A stretch of DNA of 64,000 nt from Candidatus Gastranaerophilales bacterium (GCA_944323285.1 CALURV010000008.1:103203-167202); one strand, 5' to 3'; shown: positions 7,668 through 17,881, counted from the first letter of the stretch. Notes: generated by a model not told the origin, from the letters alone. Translations and numbers: made by a program.

Positions 7668-8411
7668 TTATTTTCCAAATCTTCTTTGTCTTTGATTGAA
7701 ATTTAAAATGGCATCAGCTAATGCATTTTTATCGAAATCGGGCCAAAATATATCTGTTACATAAATTTCAGTATATGCAAGCTGCCATAATAAATAATTA
7801 CTTATTCTTTTTTCTCCACCTGTTCTTATTAATAAAGCAGGATCAGGAATTTCAGATGTATAAAGATTATCAGAAATCGTTTTTTCTGTAATTTCTTCAG
7901 GATTTAAAACTCCATCTTTAACTTTTTTTGCTATTTCTTTAACAGCACTTGCAATCTCCGTTCTGGAGCCGTAATTAAAAGCAATTTGAAGATTTAATGT
8001 TTTATTATTCTTCGTTTCTTCTTCTCCATATTTTATAACTTTAATTAAATCATCATTTAAAGAGGCTCTATTTCCAATAAAGCTTAACTTAATATCATTA
8101 GCTTGAAATTCAGGAACTTCATTAACAATGGTTTTTACAAGTAAAGACATTAAAAAATCTACTTCTTCTTTTTCTCTGTTCCAATTTTCGGTAGAAAAAG
8201 CATAAACAGTTAAATATTTTATACCAAAAGATACACAAGCTTTTAAAGTAGTTCTTAATGCTTCAACACCTTTTTTATGACCTGCAGCAGAAGGTAAAAA
8301 TTTATTTTTCGCCCAGCGTCTGTTACCATCCATTATTATGGCAACATGCTGCAAATTTGCTTCATTAACAATTTGTTTTATTTCTTGTACATCCGTTAAT
8401 GTTTTTAACAT
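7668..8411 (-). CDS. uppS: Isoprenyl transferase (undecaprenyl diphosphate synthase)
   Basis: A 247-residue cis-prenyltransferase. It has the diagnostic VAIIMDGNRRWAK (diphosphate-binding Asp and Arg), YAFSTENWNR, LQIAFNYGSRTEI and DPALLIRTGGEKRISNYLLW motifs, with the terminal DIFWPDF. The enzyme condenses isopentenyl diphosphate with farnesyl diphosphate to form the lipid carrier used for peptidoglycan and O-antigen. That fits the wecB and O-antigen ligase genes elsewhere in the window. It is first in an operon with rdgB. Confidence 0.96.
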   Translation of the reverse strand: MLKTLTDVQEIKQIVNEANLQHVAIIMDGNRRWAKNKFLPSAAGHKKGVEALRTTLKACVSFGIKYLTVYAFSTENWNREKEEVDFLMSLLVKTIVNEVPEFQANDIKLSFIGNRASLNDDLIKVIKYGEEETKNNKTLNLQIAFNYGSRTEIASAVKEIAKKVKDGVLNPEEITEKTISDNLYTSEIPDPALLIRTGGEKRISNYLLWQLAYTEIYVTDIFWPDFDKNALADAILNFNQRQRRFGK

Positions 8412-8515
8412 ATATTTTCTCTTTACTTATTATTTATCCACAAAGAACTTACTTATTATATTCAAAGAAAATTATAAAACAAAAAACCAAAAATAACAGT
8501 TTTATATTTTAATTT

Positions 8516-8633
8516 GTCCGAGAAAAAATTCACGACAAGCTGAAAGTATGAGTGAATTTTTTCGAGTGACGTTTTTAAAAGGTGAGTACTTTGTTAGCGA
8601 GGATGACTCGGTAACAAAGTGCGATACTAGATT
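8516..8633 (+). repeat. Dispersed two-hairpin repeat, copy C (short form)
   Basis: This copy defines the plus orientation and is the only full copy facing this way. It starts GTCCGAGAAAAAATTCAC and ends GCGATACTAGATT. The first stem is AAAAAATTCAC with GTGAATTTTTT. The second is ACTTTGTTA with TAACAAAGT, plus an inner CGAG/CTCG helix. It lies between the divergent uppS and gyrA 5' ends. The 337-bp gap 8412-8747 holds this repeat and a likely gyrA promoter. Confidence 0.9.
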
Positions 8634-8652
8634 AAATATTATATTAAAAAAT

Positions 8653-8680
8653 TTGCTCAAATACTTGTTTGTGTTACAAT
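8653..8680 (+). promoter_or_regulatory. Possible gyrA promoter
   Basis: TTGCTC and TACAAT with a 16-base spacer lie just downstream of repeat copy C and about 70 nt before the gyrA start. Confidence 0.4.
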
Positions 8681-8747
8681 ATAAGTATCATAAACCAGTA
8701 TTTGTGAGAGAGAAAATAATAAATAATTTTATAAAGGGGTAGAAGTT

Positions 8748-11291
8748 TTGAGCCAAAAGAATTTTTTTGAAGACGGAAAAATTGTTCCAGTAAATATTCG
8801 TGAACAAATGAAACAATGTTATATAGATTATGCTATGTCCGTAATTATAGGAAGAGCACTTCCTGATGTACGTGACGGTTTAAAACCCGTACATAGACGC
8901 ATTCTGTTTGCAATGAATGAACTTGGTATGACTCCTGATAAACCATTTAAAAAGTGTGCAAGAATCGTAGGTGAAGTATTAGGTAAATATCATCCGCACG
9001 GTGATACTGCCGTATATGAATCATTAGTAAGAATGGCTCAAGACTTTTCAACAAGATATTTAACAGTAGACGGGCACGGTAACTTCGGAAGCGTTGACGG
9101 TGACGGTGCTGCTGCGATGAGGTATACAGAAGCCAGAATGCATAAAATAACAACCTCTATGCTTGCTGATATTGATTGTGAAACTGTTGATTTTGTACCA
9201 AACTTTGACGGTTCATTAGAAGAACCTTCTGTTCTTCCGGTAAGACTTCCTATGCTTTTATTAAATGGAGTTTCCGGTATAGCAGTCGGTATGGCTACAA
9301 ACATTCCGCCTCACAACTTATGTGAAATAGTAGATGGAACAATTGCTTTAATTGATAATCCAAATCTTACAATAGAAGAATTAATGCATCATGTAAAAGG
9401 TCCTGATTTCCCAACAGGTGCAAGCATTATTGGTGTTTCTGAAATCAAAAAAGCATATACAACAGGCAGAGGTTCTATAAAAATGTCTGCAATTTCTACA
9501 TTTGAAGAACTTCCCGCAAGTGCAGGCCGTCAATCAAGGACAGCAATTGTTGTTACAGAAATTCCATACCAAGTAAACAAAGCTGTTCTTATTACAAAAA
9601 TAGCAGAACTTGTTCGTGATAAAAAAATAGACGGCATTTCTGATATAAGAGATGAATCTGACAGAGATGGTATGCGTATTGTTATTGAACTTAAACGTGA
9701 TGCAAAACCTGAAGTTGTTAAAAATAACTTATATAAATATACCCAATTAACAGCAACTTTTGGTGTAAACATGTTAGCTTTAGTAGGGCAGCAGCCTCGA
9801 TTAATGAATTTACTTGAAGTACTTAATGAATTCATTGAACACAGAGTTGAAATTATTACAAGAAGAACTTTATTCTTCCTGAAAAAAGCTAAAATGAGAG
9901 CTCATATTTTAGAAGGCTTATTAATTGCTTTAGCCAGCCTTGATGATGTAATAGAACTTATAAAAAAATCTAAAACAGCAGATGAAGCAAGAATAGGTTT
10001 AATGTCTAAATTCGGACTTGATGTTGATCAAGCTAATGCTATTCTTGAAATGCAATTAAGACGTTTAACAGGCTTAGAACAAGATAAAATTAAAGCAGAA
10101 TATGAAGAGTTAAAACGCAAAATTCAAGAATATGAAGAATTATTATCAGATAGAACTAAAGTTTTAGCTGTAATTAAAACAGAGCTTCTTGAAGATAAAG
10201 AAAAATATGGAGATGACAGAAAAACTCAAATACTTCCTGAAGCAGATGAAATGACAATAGAAGATTTAACTCCAAATATTCCAATGGCAGTATTTATAAC
10301 AAGACAAGGATATATTAAACGTATTTCATTGGATGTATTTGAACGTCAAAATCGTGCTACACGAGGAAAAGGCGGAATAAAAACAAAAGAAGATGATGAT
10401 GTAGGACATTTCTTTACTGCAATGATGCATGATAAAGTGTTGTTCTTCTCTAATAAAGGAACTGTTTACAGCTTAAATGTTTATGACTTTCCTGAAGGTT
10501 CAAGACAAGCAAAAGGATTACCAATAATAAACGTATTACCTTTAGCACAAGATGAAAAAATTACAGCAGTTGTACCTGTTTCAAATTTTGATCCGAACTC
10601 AAATTTAATAATGTTAACAAAAAAAGGTTACATTAAGAGAATAGGTCTTGATAATTTTGCAAATATCAGAAAGAACGGAATTATCGCAATAGGACTAGAA
10701 GAAGGCGATACTCTTAACTGGGTAAAACAAGCAAACAACACTGATGAAGTATTTATAGCAACAAGCTGCGGTATGGCAATAAGATTTGCTATTGATGATT
10801 TAAGACCTTTAGGTAGAAGTGCTAGAGGTGTAAACTCAATGAAATTAAGAACTGCAGATACTATAATAGGCTGCGATATTATACCTAGAAACTTTGATGC
10901 TGATTTACTTGTTGTAACTTCCGATGGTTTTGGTAAACGTTCAAAGATGTCTGAATTTAGAGCTCAAAATAGAGGCGGCATAGGTCTGATTGCAACAAAA
11001 TTTAAAACAGCTTCTTCAAGATTAGTAGCACTTACCGTTGTTGAGGAAAATGATGAAATAATGGTTGTAACACAAAACGGAATTGTTTCAAGAATAAAAG
11101 CTTCTGATGTTTCAAGACAGGGAAGACCTGCAACAGGTGTAAGAATACAGAACTTAATGGAAAATGATTCAGTAATGGCCGTTAACAAAATCGTAAGTAC
11201 AGAAACAAATGATTCATATAGTGAAGAAGCTATGAATGAAAAAGTTGAAGAATCAATACAAAACCGATTAGGAGATTTTGGCAATGAATAA
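8748..11291 (+). CDS. gyrA: DNA gyrase subunit A
   Basis: An 847-residue type IIA topoisomerase A subunit starting at TTG behind AAAGGGG. The N-terminal breakage-reunion domain has [10 protein letters not shown] (residues 82-91) and the catalytic Tyr126 in [12 protein letters not shown] primase-like tower and coiled coil follow, then a C-terminal beta-pinwheel. The linker box at about 536-542 reads RATRGKGG followed by [12 protein letters not shown], a form I associate with cyanobacterial GyrA rather than the QRRGGKG box. Thr and Glu stand at the quinolone-pocket positions equivalent to E. coli Ser83 and Asp87. It is first in the gyrA-ridA-dtd-DUF2142 operon and overlaps ridA. Confidence 0.96.
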   Translation: MSQKNFFEDGKIVPVNIREQMKQCYIDYAMSVIIGRALPDVRDGLKPVHRRILFAMNELGMTPDKPFKKCARIVGEVLGKYHPHGDTAVYESLVRMAQDFSTRYLTVDGHGNFGSVDGDGAAAMRYTEARMHKITTSMLADIDCETVDFVPNFDGSLEEPSVLPVRLPMLLLNGVSGIAVGMATNIPPHNLCEIVDGTIALIDNPNLTIEELMHHVKGPDFPTGASIIGVSEIKKAYTTGRGSIKMSAISTFEELPASAGRQSRTAIVVTEIPYQVNKAVLITKIAELVRDKKIDGISDIRDESDRDGMRIVIELKRDAKPEVVKNNLYKYTQLTATFGVNMLALVGQQPRLMNLLEVLNEFIEHRVEIITRRTLFFLKKAKMRAHILEGLLIALASLDDVIELIKKSKTADEARIGLMSKFGLDVDQANAILEMQLRRLTGLEQDKIKAEYEELKRKIQEYEELLSDRTKVLAVIKTELLEDKEKYGDDRKTQILPEADEMTIEDLTPNIPMAVFITRQGYIKRISLDVFERQNRATRGKGGIKTKEDDDVGHFFTAMMHDKVLFFSNKGTVYSLNVYDFPEGSRQAKGLPIINVLPLAQDEKITAVVPVSNFDPNSNLIMLTKKGYIKRIGLDNFANIRKNGIIAIGLEEGDTLNWVKQANNTDEVFIATSCGMAIRFAIDDLRPLGRSARGVNSMKLRTADTIIGCDIIPRNFDADLLVVTSDGFGKRSKMSEFRAQNRGGIGLIATKFKTASSRLVALTVVEENDEIMVVTQNGIVSRIKASDVSRQGRPATGVRIQNLMENDSVMAVNKIVSTETNDSYSEEAMNEKVEESIQNRLGDFGNE

Positions 11292-11658
11292 AATTATCTC
11301 TACAGATAAAGCTCCAAAAGCAATAGGACCATATTCGCAAGCATATTTATGCGGAAATACTTTATATTGTTCGGGACAAATAGCAATAAATCCTGAAACA
11401 AATGAATTTTTAAACGGAACTATTGAAGAACAAACAAATCTTATTCTTAATAATATAGAAGGACTATTAGAAGCAGCAGGATATGGATTTGAAGATGTTG
11501 TTAAAACAACTTGTTTTTTAGCTGATATGAAAGACTTTGCCGTATTTAACAATTTATACGAAAAAGCTTTTATTTCAAAACCTGCCCGTTCTTGCGTTGC
11601 GGCAAAGGAACTTCCTAAAAATGCTCTTGTTGAAATTGAAGTGATTGCGGTTAAGTAA
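11284..11658 (+). CDS. ridA: RidA family enamine/imine deaminase
   Basis: A 124-residue protein with the YjgF/RidA pattern: KAIGPYSQA near the N-terminus, [12 protein letters not shown], and [20 protein letters not shown] at the C-terminus, including the conserved substrate-binding Arg and the Glu. It hydrolyses reactive 2-aminoacrylate and related enamines released by PLP enzymes. The ATG at 11284 is preferred over an upstream in-frame TTG at 11278, because GGAG lies at good spacing for the ATG and too close to the TTG. It overlaps the gyrA stop by 8 bases and is coupled to dtd by a one-base TAATG overlap. Confidence 0.93.
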   Translation: MNKIISTDKAPKAIGPYSQAYLCGNTLYCSGQIAINPETNEFLNGTIEEQTNLILNNIEGLLEAAGYGFEDVVKTTCFLADMKDFAVFNNLYEKAFISKPARSCVAAKELPKNALVEIEVIAVK

Positions 11659-12104
11659 TGAAAATTGTTGTTCAACGTGTTAAGAATGCAAGTGTTTCAA
11701 TTGACAATAAGCTTTTTAGCTCAATTGAAAAAGGTTATTTAATATTATTTGGTGCTGAAAAAGGTGATATACAAGAACAAGCAGACTGGCTTGCAAACAA
11801 AATTTGTGTTTTAAGATGTTTCCCTGACGAAAACGGAAAAATGAACCTTTCGATAAAAGATATACAAGGAAGTATTCTTGTTGTTTCTCAGTTTACTTTA
11901 TGTGCTGATGTAAAAAAAGGAACTAGGCCTAGTTTTGATAATGCTATGAATCCTGATGATGCAAATAATATTTATGAATATTTTGTAAGTAAAATAAAAG
12001 AACAAGATATTCCTGTTAAAACAGGTGTTTTTGGAGCTCATATGGAAATTTCTCTATTAAATGACGGACCTGTAACTTTTATAATTCAAGCTCCTGATAA
12101 ATAA
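11658..12104 (+). CDS. dtd: D-aminoacyl-tRNA deacylase
   Basis: A 148-residue DTD1-type enzyme. It begins [16 protein letters not shown], carries the catalytic SQFTL motif (VVSQFTLCADVKKGTRPSF), and has NDGPVTF in place of the usual N.GPVT cross-dimer motif. It removes D-amino acids and misattached glycine from tRNA. The length is typical. The start codon overlaps the ridA stop. Confidence 0.96.
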   Translation: MKIVVQRVKNASVSIDNKLFSSIEKGYLILFGAEKGDIQEQADWLANKICVLRCFPDENGKMNLSIKDIQGSILVVSQFTLCADVKKGTRPSFDNAMNPDDANNIYEYFVSKIKEQDIPVKTGVFGAHMEISLLNDGPVTFIIQAPDK

Positions 12105-12115
12105 AAAGGCAATAT

Positions 12116-13396
12116 ATGAAAAATAATATTGGCAATTTTTTTATAAACATACTTAATCATCCTGAAATAATTTTTGCCACTATTGCATTATTTTTTGGAA
12201 TACGTTTTTTATTTTTAACACCACCAGGATGTGTTCCTGATGAACCATCTCATATATATAAAAGCTGTGAAGTTGCAAATGGAATTTTCTATAGTAAAGA
12301 ACCTGTCAAACAAACTATTTATGATAAAAAATTAGAATCAATTGTTCCCAAAAGAGATTCTAATAATTTTCATTTTGCAAGCAGATATTCACCCACAATG
12401 TATCTTTCTTCAGCTTTAGGTATTAAAGTTAGTAATTATTTTTCTAATGATAGTAAATTAATATTTTATTCAGGCAGGTTTTGTAATTTATTAATGTACA
12501 TAATATTAATTACAATAGCTATTAAGATAACACCTGTTTTTAAATATCCTTTTTTGTTTTCAGGACTTTTGCCAATGGCTTTATTTGAAGGAATGAGTTA
12601 TAGCGCAGATTCATTTAATACAGCATTTGCTTTTCTTTTCTTTGCATATTTATTTAAATTAATTTTCTCTAAGAAAGATTTAACAAATAAAGAATTTTTC
12701 TTTCTTTCTTTCTTTTCTATAATAGGAGCTTTTTGTAAAGGTTTAATTTATCCAATATTTTTATACTTCTTTATTCCATTTAAAAAGAACAAATTCCCAT
12801 ACATAATATCTCTCATAATTTTAACTATTTTTATTTGTTATTATTGGATTAATATAAATCCAGAAAACATTAATCCACTACATAAAGTAATAGACAGTCC
12901 TTTATATATATTTCAACATCCAATAGATTTTATAAAAATTTCATATTATACAACAATAACTGATTTTTATATATATATTAAAGGACTAATAGGAATTCTT
13001 GGATGGCTTTCAATAACTCTTCCAGAAGATACTTACATTATGACAATAATTGTTTTTGTAAGTATGTTGATAATATTAAATGAAAAAATAAAATTTAGTA
13101 TAAAAATATCTTCTTTATTAATTTTTCTTATTTTTTATCTTTCCTTTTTATATATTCATCTAATATATTGGACGCCAATAAACGCAAACATAATTACAGG
13201 AATTCAAGGTCGATATTTTCTATCTTTATTACCTTTAATTTTCTTATTCTTATCTACTAATAAAATAAAATTTAGTGAAAAATATAAATATTATTTTAAA
13301 GCTTTTATTATTCTATTTATTATTTATTTACTGAATACAACCTGTAACATTTTACACATGTATTATCACGAACTCGGAATAAATGTAGTAATGTAA
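12116..13396 (+). CDS. DUF2142-like multispanning membrane protein
   Basis: A 426-residue protein with about ten membrane segments. After the first hydrophobic segment it has PPGCVPDEPSHIYKSCEVA, matching the conserved PPDEP.H loop of DUF2142 membrane proteins. Those are related to GT-C glycosyltransferases acting outside the membrane on polyprenyl-linked sugars. An acidic-His loop in this position is where GT-C enzymes bind metal and lipid phosphate. AAAGG precedes the ATG and the gene is 11 bases after dtd, so it is the last gene of the gyrA operon. The sugar transferred is unknown. Confidence 0.7.
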   Translation: MKNNIGNFFINILNHPEIIFATIALFFGIRFLFLTPPGCVPDEPSHIYKSCEVANGIFYSKEPVKQTIYDKKLESIVPKRDSNNFHFASRYSPTMYLSSALGIKVSNYFSNDSKLIFYSGRFCNLLMYIILITIAIKITPVFKYPFLFSGLLPMALFEGMSYSADSFNTAFAFLFFAYLFKLIFSKKDLTNKEFFFLSFFSIIGAFCKGLIYPIFLYFFIPFKKNKFPYIISLIILTIFICYYWININPENINPLHKVIDSPLYIFQHPIDFIKISYYTTITDFYIYIKGLIGILGWLSITLPEDTYIMTIIVFVSMLIILNEKIKFSIKISSLLIFLIFYLSFLYIHLIYWTPINANIITGIQGRYFLSLLPLIFLFLSTNKIKFSEKYKYYFKAFIILFIIYLLNTTCNILHMYYHELGINVVM

Positions 13397-13397
13397 G

Positions 13398-15107
13398 TTA
13401 GATAAATAATTCCGTAAATTTATTTTTTACCACATCCATTAAACCTTTATCCGTAAGTTTAAGTTCGGGAATTACCGATAAAGATAAAAAAGACATAGTC
13501 ATAAATGGTTCTTCTAAAGTGCAGCCTATTATTTTTTCGCCTTTTTTCAATTCGTTATATTTCGAAAGAAAATCATCTGAATAATCTTCAGACATTAAAC
13601 CTGCAATAGGAAGATCGAGCTTAGCCACAACATCATTATCTTTTACAATAACCTTACCACCTTGCGATTTAACAAGTTCCTTTATTGCTTTTAACATATC
13701 ATCATCATTAGTGCCAATAACAATCATATTATGAGAATCATGAGCAACAGTTGAAGCAATAGCACCTTTTTTAATACCAAAACCCTTTACAAATCCTTTA
13801 CCTATATTTCCGCTTGCTTTATGTCTTTCAATAACAAGAATTTTTAATATGTCATCATCTACATTACTTTGAGCAAATCCATCTATAACATTAATTTTTG
13901 CATTAACACTCTTAGTAACAAGCTGACCATCTTTAACTTCAATAGCTCTTACTTTGTCTGATTTTGCTTTTATTCTTAAATCTTCCTTTTCTAGCCATCT
14001 AACATTTACCGTTCCTCTTAAAGAAGAAAATTTCTTTTTTTCTATATTTATAACCAAATGACCATCTTTAGCAACAATATTTCCATTTTTTATAACTATT
14101 GTCGGTTTAAAATCTTCTAGATTATCAAATAGAAGCATATCTGCTTTATACCCGGGAGCAATTGCTCCAACTTCTTTTAATCCAAAATATTCAGCAGTAT
14201 TTATACTTGCCATTTGTATTGCCTTTATAGGATTAATTCCATTTTTTACTGACTTTCTTACCATCATATTAATATGTTCTTTTAAAGCATCAGGGTATCT
14301 GTCATCCGTTACGAACATACATTTCCTTGTAGGAAAATTTTTCAGAACCGAACTTAGAGCATCTAAATCTTTAGCTGCACTTCCTTCTCTAACCATTAAA
14401 TACATACCTAATCGTAATTTCTCAATTGCTTCATTTCTATTATTACATTCATGATCAGAAGAAACACCTGCTGCAATATATGCACATAAGTCTTTTCCTG
14501 TTAAATAAGGAGAATGACCATCTATTCTTTTATTTTTTTCTACACCTAATTTTATTTTTGATAAAACCTCTTTATTCAAATTAACAACCCCCGGGAAATT
14601 CATCATCTCGGCGATTCCCAACACCCAAGGACTATCAATTAATAAGGATAAATCATAACTGTTTAATTCAAATCCTGAAGTTTCATATGTAGAAGCAGGG
14701 ACACAAGAAGGAAGTGTCATAAAAATATCTAAAGGCAAATTTTTCGATGCCTCCCTCATAAAACTTATACCATGAAGCCCTATTACATTTGATATTTCAT
14801 GAGGATCTGCAACAACCGTTGTTGTACCTGTTGGTACAACCAATCTCGCAAATTCTGATGGCATTAACATAGAACTTTCTATATGAACATGTCCATCTAT
14901 AAAAGAAGGTGATAAATATTTACCTTCAGCCTCTATTTCTTTTTTGCCTTTATAACCTTCTCCAACCCCTGCAATTAAATTATCTTTAATTGCAACATCT
15001 GATTTATATATTTCTTCCGTTAAAACATTAATAATATTGGCATTTTTTATCACTAAGTCTGCCTCTTTTTCTCCTTTTGCAGTTTTTATAATTTCTTCTA
15101 ATGACAT
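13398..15107 (-). CDS. ade: Adenine deaminase
   Basis: A 569-residue amidohydrolase of the AdeC type. It has the metal-binding FIDGHVHIESSML, then TTTVVADPHEISNV, the MNFPGVV stretch, and a C-terminal half with AHDSHNMIVIGTND, typical of bacterial adenine deaminases. It converts adenine to hypoxanthine for purine salvage. A GGAG ribosome binding site stands before the ATG. Its stop lies one base from the stop of the convergent DUF2142 gene. Repeat copy D lies immediately upstream. Confidence 0.95.
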   Translation of the reverse strand: MSLEEIIKTAKGEKEADLVIKNANIINVLTEEIYKSDVAIKDNLIAGVGEGYKGKKEIEAEGKYLSPSFIDGHVHIESSMLMPSEFARLVVPTGTTTVVADPHEISNVIGLHGISFMREASKNLPLDIFMTLPSCVPASTYETSGFELNSYDLSLLIDSPWVLGIAEMMNFPGVVNLNKEVLSKIKLGVEKNKRIDGHSPYLTGKDLCAYIAAGVSSDHECNNRNEAIEKLRLGMYLMVREGSAAKDLDALSSVLKNFPTRKCMFVTDDRYPDALKEHINMMVRKSVKNGINPIKAIQMASINTAEYFGLKEVGAIAPGYKADMLLFDNLEDFKPTIVIKNGNIVAKDGHLVINIEKKKFSSLRGTVNVRWLEKEDLRIKAKSDKVRAIEVKDGQLVTKSVNAKINVIDGFAQSNVDDDILKILVIERHKASGNIGKGFVKGFGIKKGAIASTVAHDSHNMIVIGTNDDDMLKAIKELVKSQGGKVIVKDNDVVAKLDLPIAGLMSEDYSDDFLSKYNELKKGEKIIGCTLEEPFMTMSFLSLSVIPELKLTDKGLMDVVKNKFTELFI

Positions 15108-15147
15108 TTTTTCTCCATTTTTATAATATTTATAAAAATAATATTTA

Positions 15148-15264
15148 ATCTAGTATTGCACTTTGTTACCGAGTCATCTTCGCTAACAAAGTACTCACCT
15201 TTTAAAAACGCCACTCGAAAAAATTCACTCACACTTTCAGCTTATCGTGAATTTTTTCTCGGAC
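15148..15264 (-). repeat. Dispersed two-hairpin repeat, copy D (short form)
   Basis: A near-consensus short copy located between the divergent 5' ends of ade and the 77-aa gene at 15394. Both stems are intact. Confidence 0.9.
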
Positions 15265-15393
15265 ATATTAGTTTATATTAACATAAAATGTTATCTATTT
15301 TATGTTAACAATTTTTTTTATGTTTGTTTTTTATATTAATGAAAATATTATAAATAATTTTTATGATATATTAATAAGAAATAAGGAAAAAAT

Positions 15394-15627
15394 ATGAGAG
15401 TTTCTCCTATAAGATTTGGAATTAATTATCAAGAAAAAACTTCGCAACAAGAAACAGAGAATATAATACCAACTACAATAAGACACAATTCTCTTTCTGA
15501 TATGGAATTTAATATAATAGCAGATACAATAAGATGTCAAAACTTAAAGAACCAGATGAATGTAAGATTAATGAATTTAAGAAGAAACCTTAATAATTGT
15601 ATGGCTCAAGATTTATATAAAAAATAA
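15394..15627 (+). CDS. Short lineage-type protein with VSPIRFG N-terminus
   Basis: A 77-residue protein of unknown function. AAGGAAA precedes the ATG and a clear hairpin terminator follows. The N-terminus MRVSPIRFGINYQ has the same pattern as the 125-aa protein at 49827 (INPIKFG). The remainder is polar and helical, with a basic C-terminal part (MNVRLMNLRRNLNN). No membrane segment or catalytic motif is seen. It is monocistronic between repeat copy D and its terminator. Confidence 0.65.
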   Translation: MRVSPIRFGINYQEKTSQQETENIIPTTIRHNSLSDMEFNIIADTIRCQNLKNQMNVRLMNLRRNLNNCMAQDLYKK

Positions 15628-15644
15628 GTAATTAAAATAAAAAG

Positions 15645-15677
15645 AAAAAAGGAGAACAAAAATTGTTCTCCTTTTTT
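15645..15677 (+). terminator. Hairpin terminator after the 77-aa gene
   Basis: AAAAAAGGAGAACAA pairs with TTGTTCTCCTTTTTT around a short A-loop, and T residues follow. Confidence 0.85.
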
Positions 15678-15836
15678 CTTGCCTAAATAAAAAAAATCAT
15701 TAAAAAGAAAAAAGAAATAATAATATTTTTCCATTAAGAATTTAACATTACTTTACAATTTTATTAAAAAAATTAAAGGTTAGCTAAAAAAAGGTCGATA
15801 AGCTAATTTAAGTAACAATTTTGATGGAGAAAGACA

Positions 15837-16811
15837 ATGGGCTTAGCAGCATCACAGGCAAGATTTTTAGGTATAACTGCAAGAAAATCAAATATAGAAT
15901 ATGAAGGACAACAGGTAAACCAACAACGTACTGCTTTAGCTGAAGAAGTTAATGCATTATACAGCAAATTATTATCTTTAGATGTACCTGTAGCCCCAGA
16001 TTCTACTCAATTTTATGAAACGAATTACTCTTTTTCTCTTGATAATACCTCAGGATATGATGGGAGTTATTTAGTTAAAAGCTATTATCAAAATGATGAT
16101 GGATCTTATTATTTAAATACAGAAAGAACATATACTAAAAATATTGCTGTTGGAACTGTATTAACAAATTCAAATATTACATATACAACTGATGAACAAG
16201 GGAATAAAACATATACACTAAATACCACTGATGGTTCCTTTATATTAACTCCAAACGCACAAAATAGTGCAAATATGATAGCATTAATAAATGCAACATA
16301 TGGAGAAGGAACTGTTACAGATGATTCTCTATATTATTATCAAGATGCCAATGGTTTAACACATTATATGACCCCATCCCAAGTTGAAAATTATACATCA
16401 GGAATGGCGATATCATCGTATATTAGCAGTAATAAAGAAGTTACGGAAACTGTAATTTTCGAAAATGCTGCAGTAACATTTGACGCAAATAACAGATTTT
16501 CAAGTATTTCTGCAACTGACCCTAATACAGGAGAACAAATATTTAGTGATGCAGAAGTTAATACAACAAGAACTTATGACTCTGAAGGATATGATGCGGC
16601 ATTAAGAGACTATACTATGAGTAAAGATGAATATAATAAAAAAGTTGCCGATATCAACGCACAAACAGAGTCACTGCAGCAAGAAGATAAAGTTCTTGAA
16701 TTAAGATTAAATCAAATAGATACAGAACAAAACGAACTTCAAACAGAATTAGAAGCAGTTAAAGCAGTTTTAGATAAGAATGTTGAAAATATATTTAATA
16801 CATTCTCATAG
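15837..16811 (+). CDS. Hypothetical protein with MGLAASQARF helix and C-terminal coiled coil
   Basis: A 324-residue protein beginning MGLAASQARFLGITARKSN, an amphipathic helix rich in small residues, followed by YEGQQVNQQRTALAEEV. The middle (about 50-240) is Thr/Ser/Asn/Tyr-rich and probably beta. The C-terminus (about 265-320) is a heptad-repeat coiled coil (LQQEDKVLELRLNQIDTEQ). Terminal helices flanking a beta middle is the architecture of flagellar axial or hook-like proteins and of some surface filaments, but no such family is recognised by sequence. GGAG precedes the ATG. It lies 56 bases before the Gly/Ser-rich gene at 16867 and probably forms an operon with it. Confidence 0.65.
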   Translation: MGLAASQARFLGITARKSNIEYEGQQVNQQRTALAEEVNALYSKLLSLDVPVAPDSTQFYETNYSFSLDNTSGYDGSYLVKSYYQNDDGSYYLNTERTYTKNIAVGTVLTNSNITYTTDEQGNKTYTLNTTDGSFILTPNAQNSANMIALINATYGEGTVTDDSLYYYQDANGLTHYMTPSQVENYTSGMAISSYISSNKEVTETVIFENAAVTFDANNRFSSISATDPNTGEQIFSDAEVNTTRTYDSEGYDAALRDYTMSKDEYNKKVADINAQTESLQQEDKVLELRLNQIDTEQNELQTELEAVKAVLDKNVENIFNTFS

Positions 16812-16866
16812 AAATACAATAAAAAAAGATTAGCAAACACAAATAAACACGGTAGGAAAGTAAAAG

Positions 16867-17673
16867 ATGAGTTATAAGAATGATAGTTATTTAGTAATAT
16901 CAAATAAATATGGCGGATTAAGCAGCGATGCAACAGCTATGTTATTTGAAACATATGACTTATTAAGAGATATAACAGTCAGCGGCTCTGCTTCAGATGG
17001 TGCAGGTTTTGGTACAGCAGGAAGTTTCTTATGGAAATTAGCCAGTATGATAGCACCCAGCTCATTTATGTCAACAATGGGCGGTGGAACATCTATTAAT
17101 ATTCCGGGGACTTCTTACTGGACAGGAACAACTACTACCAGTAGTACAGGCTCTTCTTTCGGAATTGGATCTCTTTCGCAATATACAGGTTTTACAGGTG
17201 GTGCTGCTTCAATAGTTCAAGGATTTGGTTCTTCTCAAACAGATGGATATATGACAGGCGGCGCATCATCTTTAACTTCTGTTTCTGAAATAGCAGGTTC
17301 AACCGGAATTAATGCACTTACTTATACAGCCGGTTTAGCCTCAGGTTTTGGATTTGGAGATAGTTTTCTCCTCCCTGCTGCCGGTATTGTTTCTGGTTTC
17401 GGCGGTATTATGCAAGCAATGTCTCCTTATCTTGGTTCTTTTGGTTTAGGCACTACTTTAATTGGCAACCTGCTTCAAGGTACTGCAAGTGCTCCGCTTG
17501 CTGCTTATCAAAAAGTTTCAAGCAGTATTTTAAATAATGCTGATACCATTTTACAAAATAAGATAAAAAATATTGAAACTGTTGTTAAGATGCTTGATGC
17601 TCAAAATGATGTCGTTAAGAAAATGTTAAAAGATGACATTGAAGGCATGTCTGATAAAATTCAAAACTTATAA
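16867..17673 (+). CDS. Gly/Ser/Thr-rich hypothetical protein with C-terminal coiled coil
   Basis: A 268-residue protein of unknown function, co-oriented with the gene at 15837 and followed by a strong terminator. An N-terminal stretch (GGLSSDATAMLFETYDLL) precedes a long low-complexity Gly/Ser/Thr/Phe region with repeated short units such as SGFGFGDSF and GSFGLGTTL. The C-terminus (about 215-268) is a charged coiled coil. No standard signal peptide is visible. The pairing with the preceding gene suggests two parts of one surface or envelope structure; this is inference. Confidence 0.6.
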   Translation: MSYKNDSYLVISNKYGGLSSDATAMLFETYDLLRDITVSGSASDGAGFGTAGSFLWKLASMIAPSSFMSTMGGGTSINIPGTSYWTGTTTTSSTGSSFGIGSLSQYTGFTGGAASIVQGFGSSQTDGYMTGGASSLTSVSEIAGSTGINALTYTAGLASGFGFGDSFLLPAAGIVSGFGGIMQAMSPYLGSFGLGTTLIGNLLQGTASAPLAAYQKVSSSILNNADTILQNKIKNIETVVKMLDAQNDVVKKMLKDDIEGMSDKIQNL

Positions 17674-17688
17674 TTATTCTCACATAAT

Positions 17689-17716
17689 AAAAAGCCCCTA
17701 AAAAGGGGCTTTTTTA
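17689..17716 (+). terminator. Hairpin terminator after the Gly/Ser-rich gene
   Basis: AAAAAGCCCC and GGGGCTTTTTT arms pair around a TAAAAA-type loop. Confidence 0.88.
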
Positions 17717-17730
17717 CTATATACCATATT

Positions 17731-17810
17731 CATCTTTTAAAAACATAGTTTTGTTCATTTTATAAAGAAAATTAACTCACTCTTTCTATTTATCGTGGAT
17801 TTCTTCTTTA
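17731..17810 (-). repeat. Decayed fragment of the dispersed repeat (long form)
   Basis: About 80 bases resemble the inner half of long copy B: CTTTTAAAAACATAGTTTT, then a mismatched version of the proximal hairpin (AAATTAACTCACTC ... TTATCGTGGATTTCTTC). The distal hairpin is missing. It is evidence for age and decay of the family. Confidence 0.6.
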
Positions 17811-17881
17811 ACAATCTTGATATTTTTTAATTAATTATTTTTACCTATATACAAGAAAAAAAACTAACTTATAATAAAAAT

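Noticed and set aside
8548..8742. 64-aa ORF running through repeat copy C
   Set aside because: Most of it is repeat sequence seen elsewhere in non-coding contexts. It has no ribosome binding site and overlaps the gyrA promoter region.
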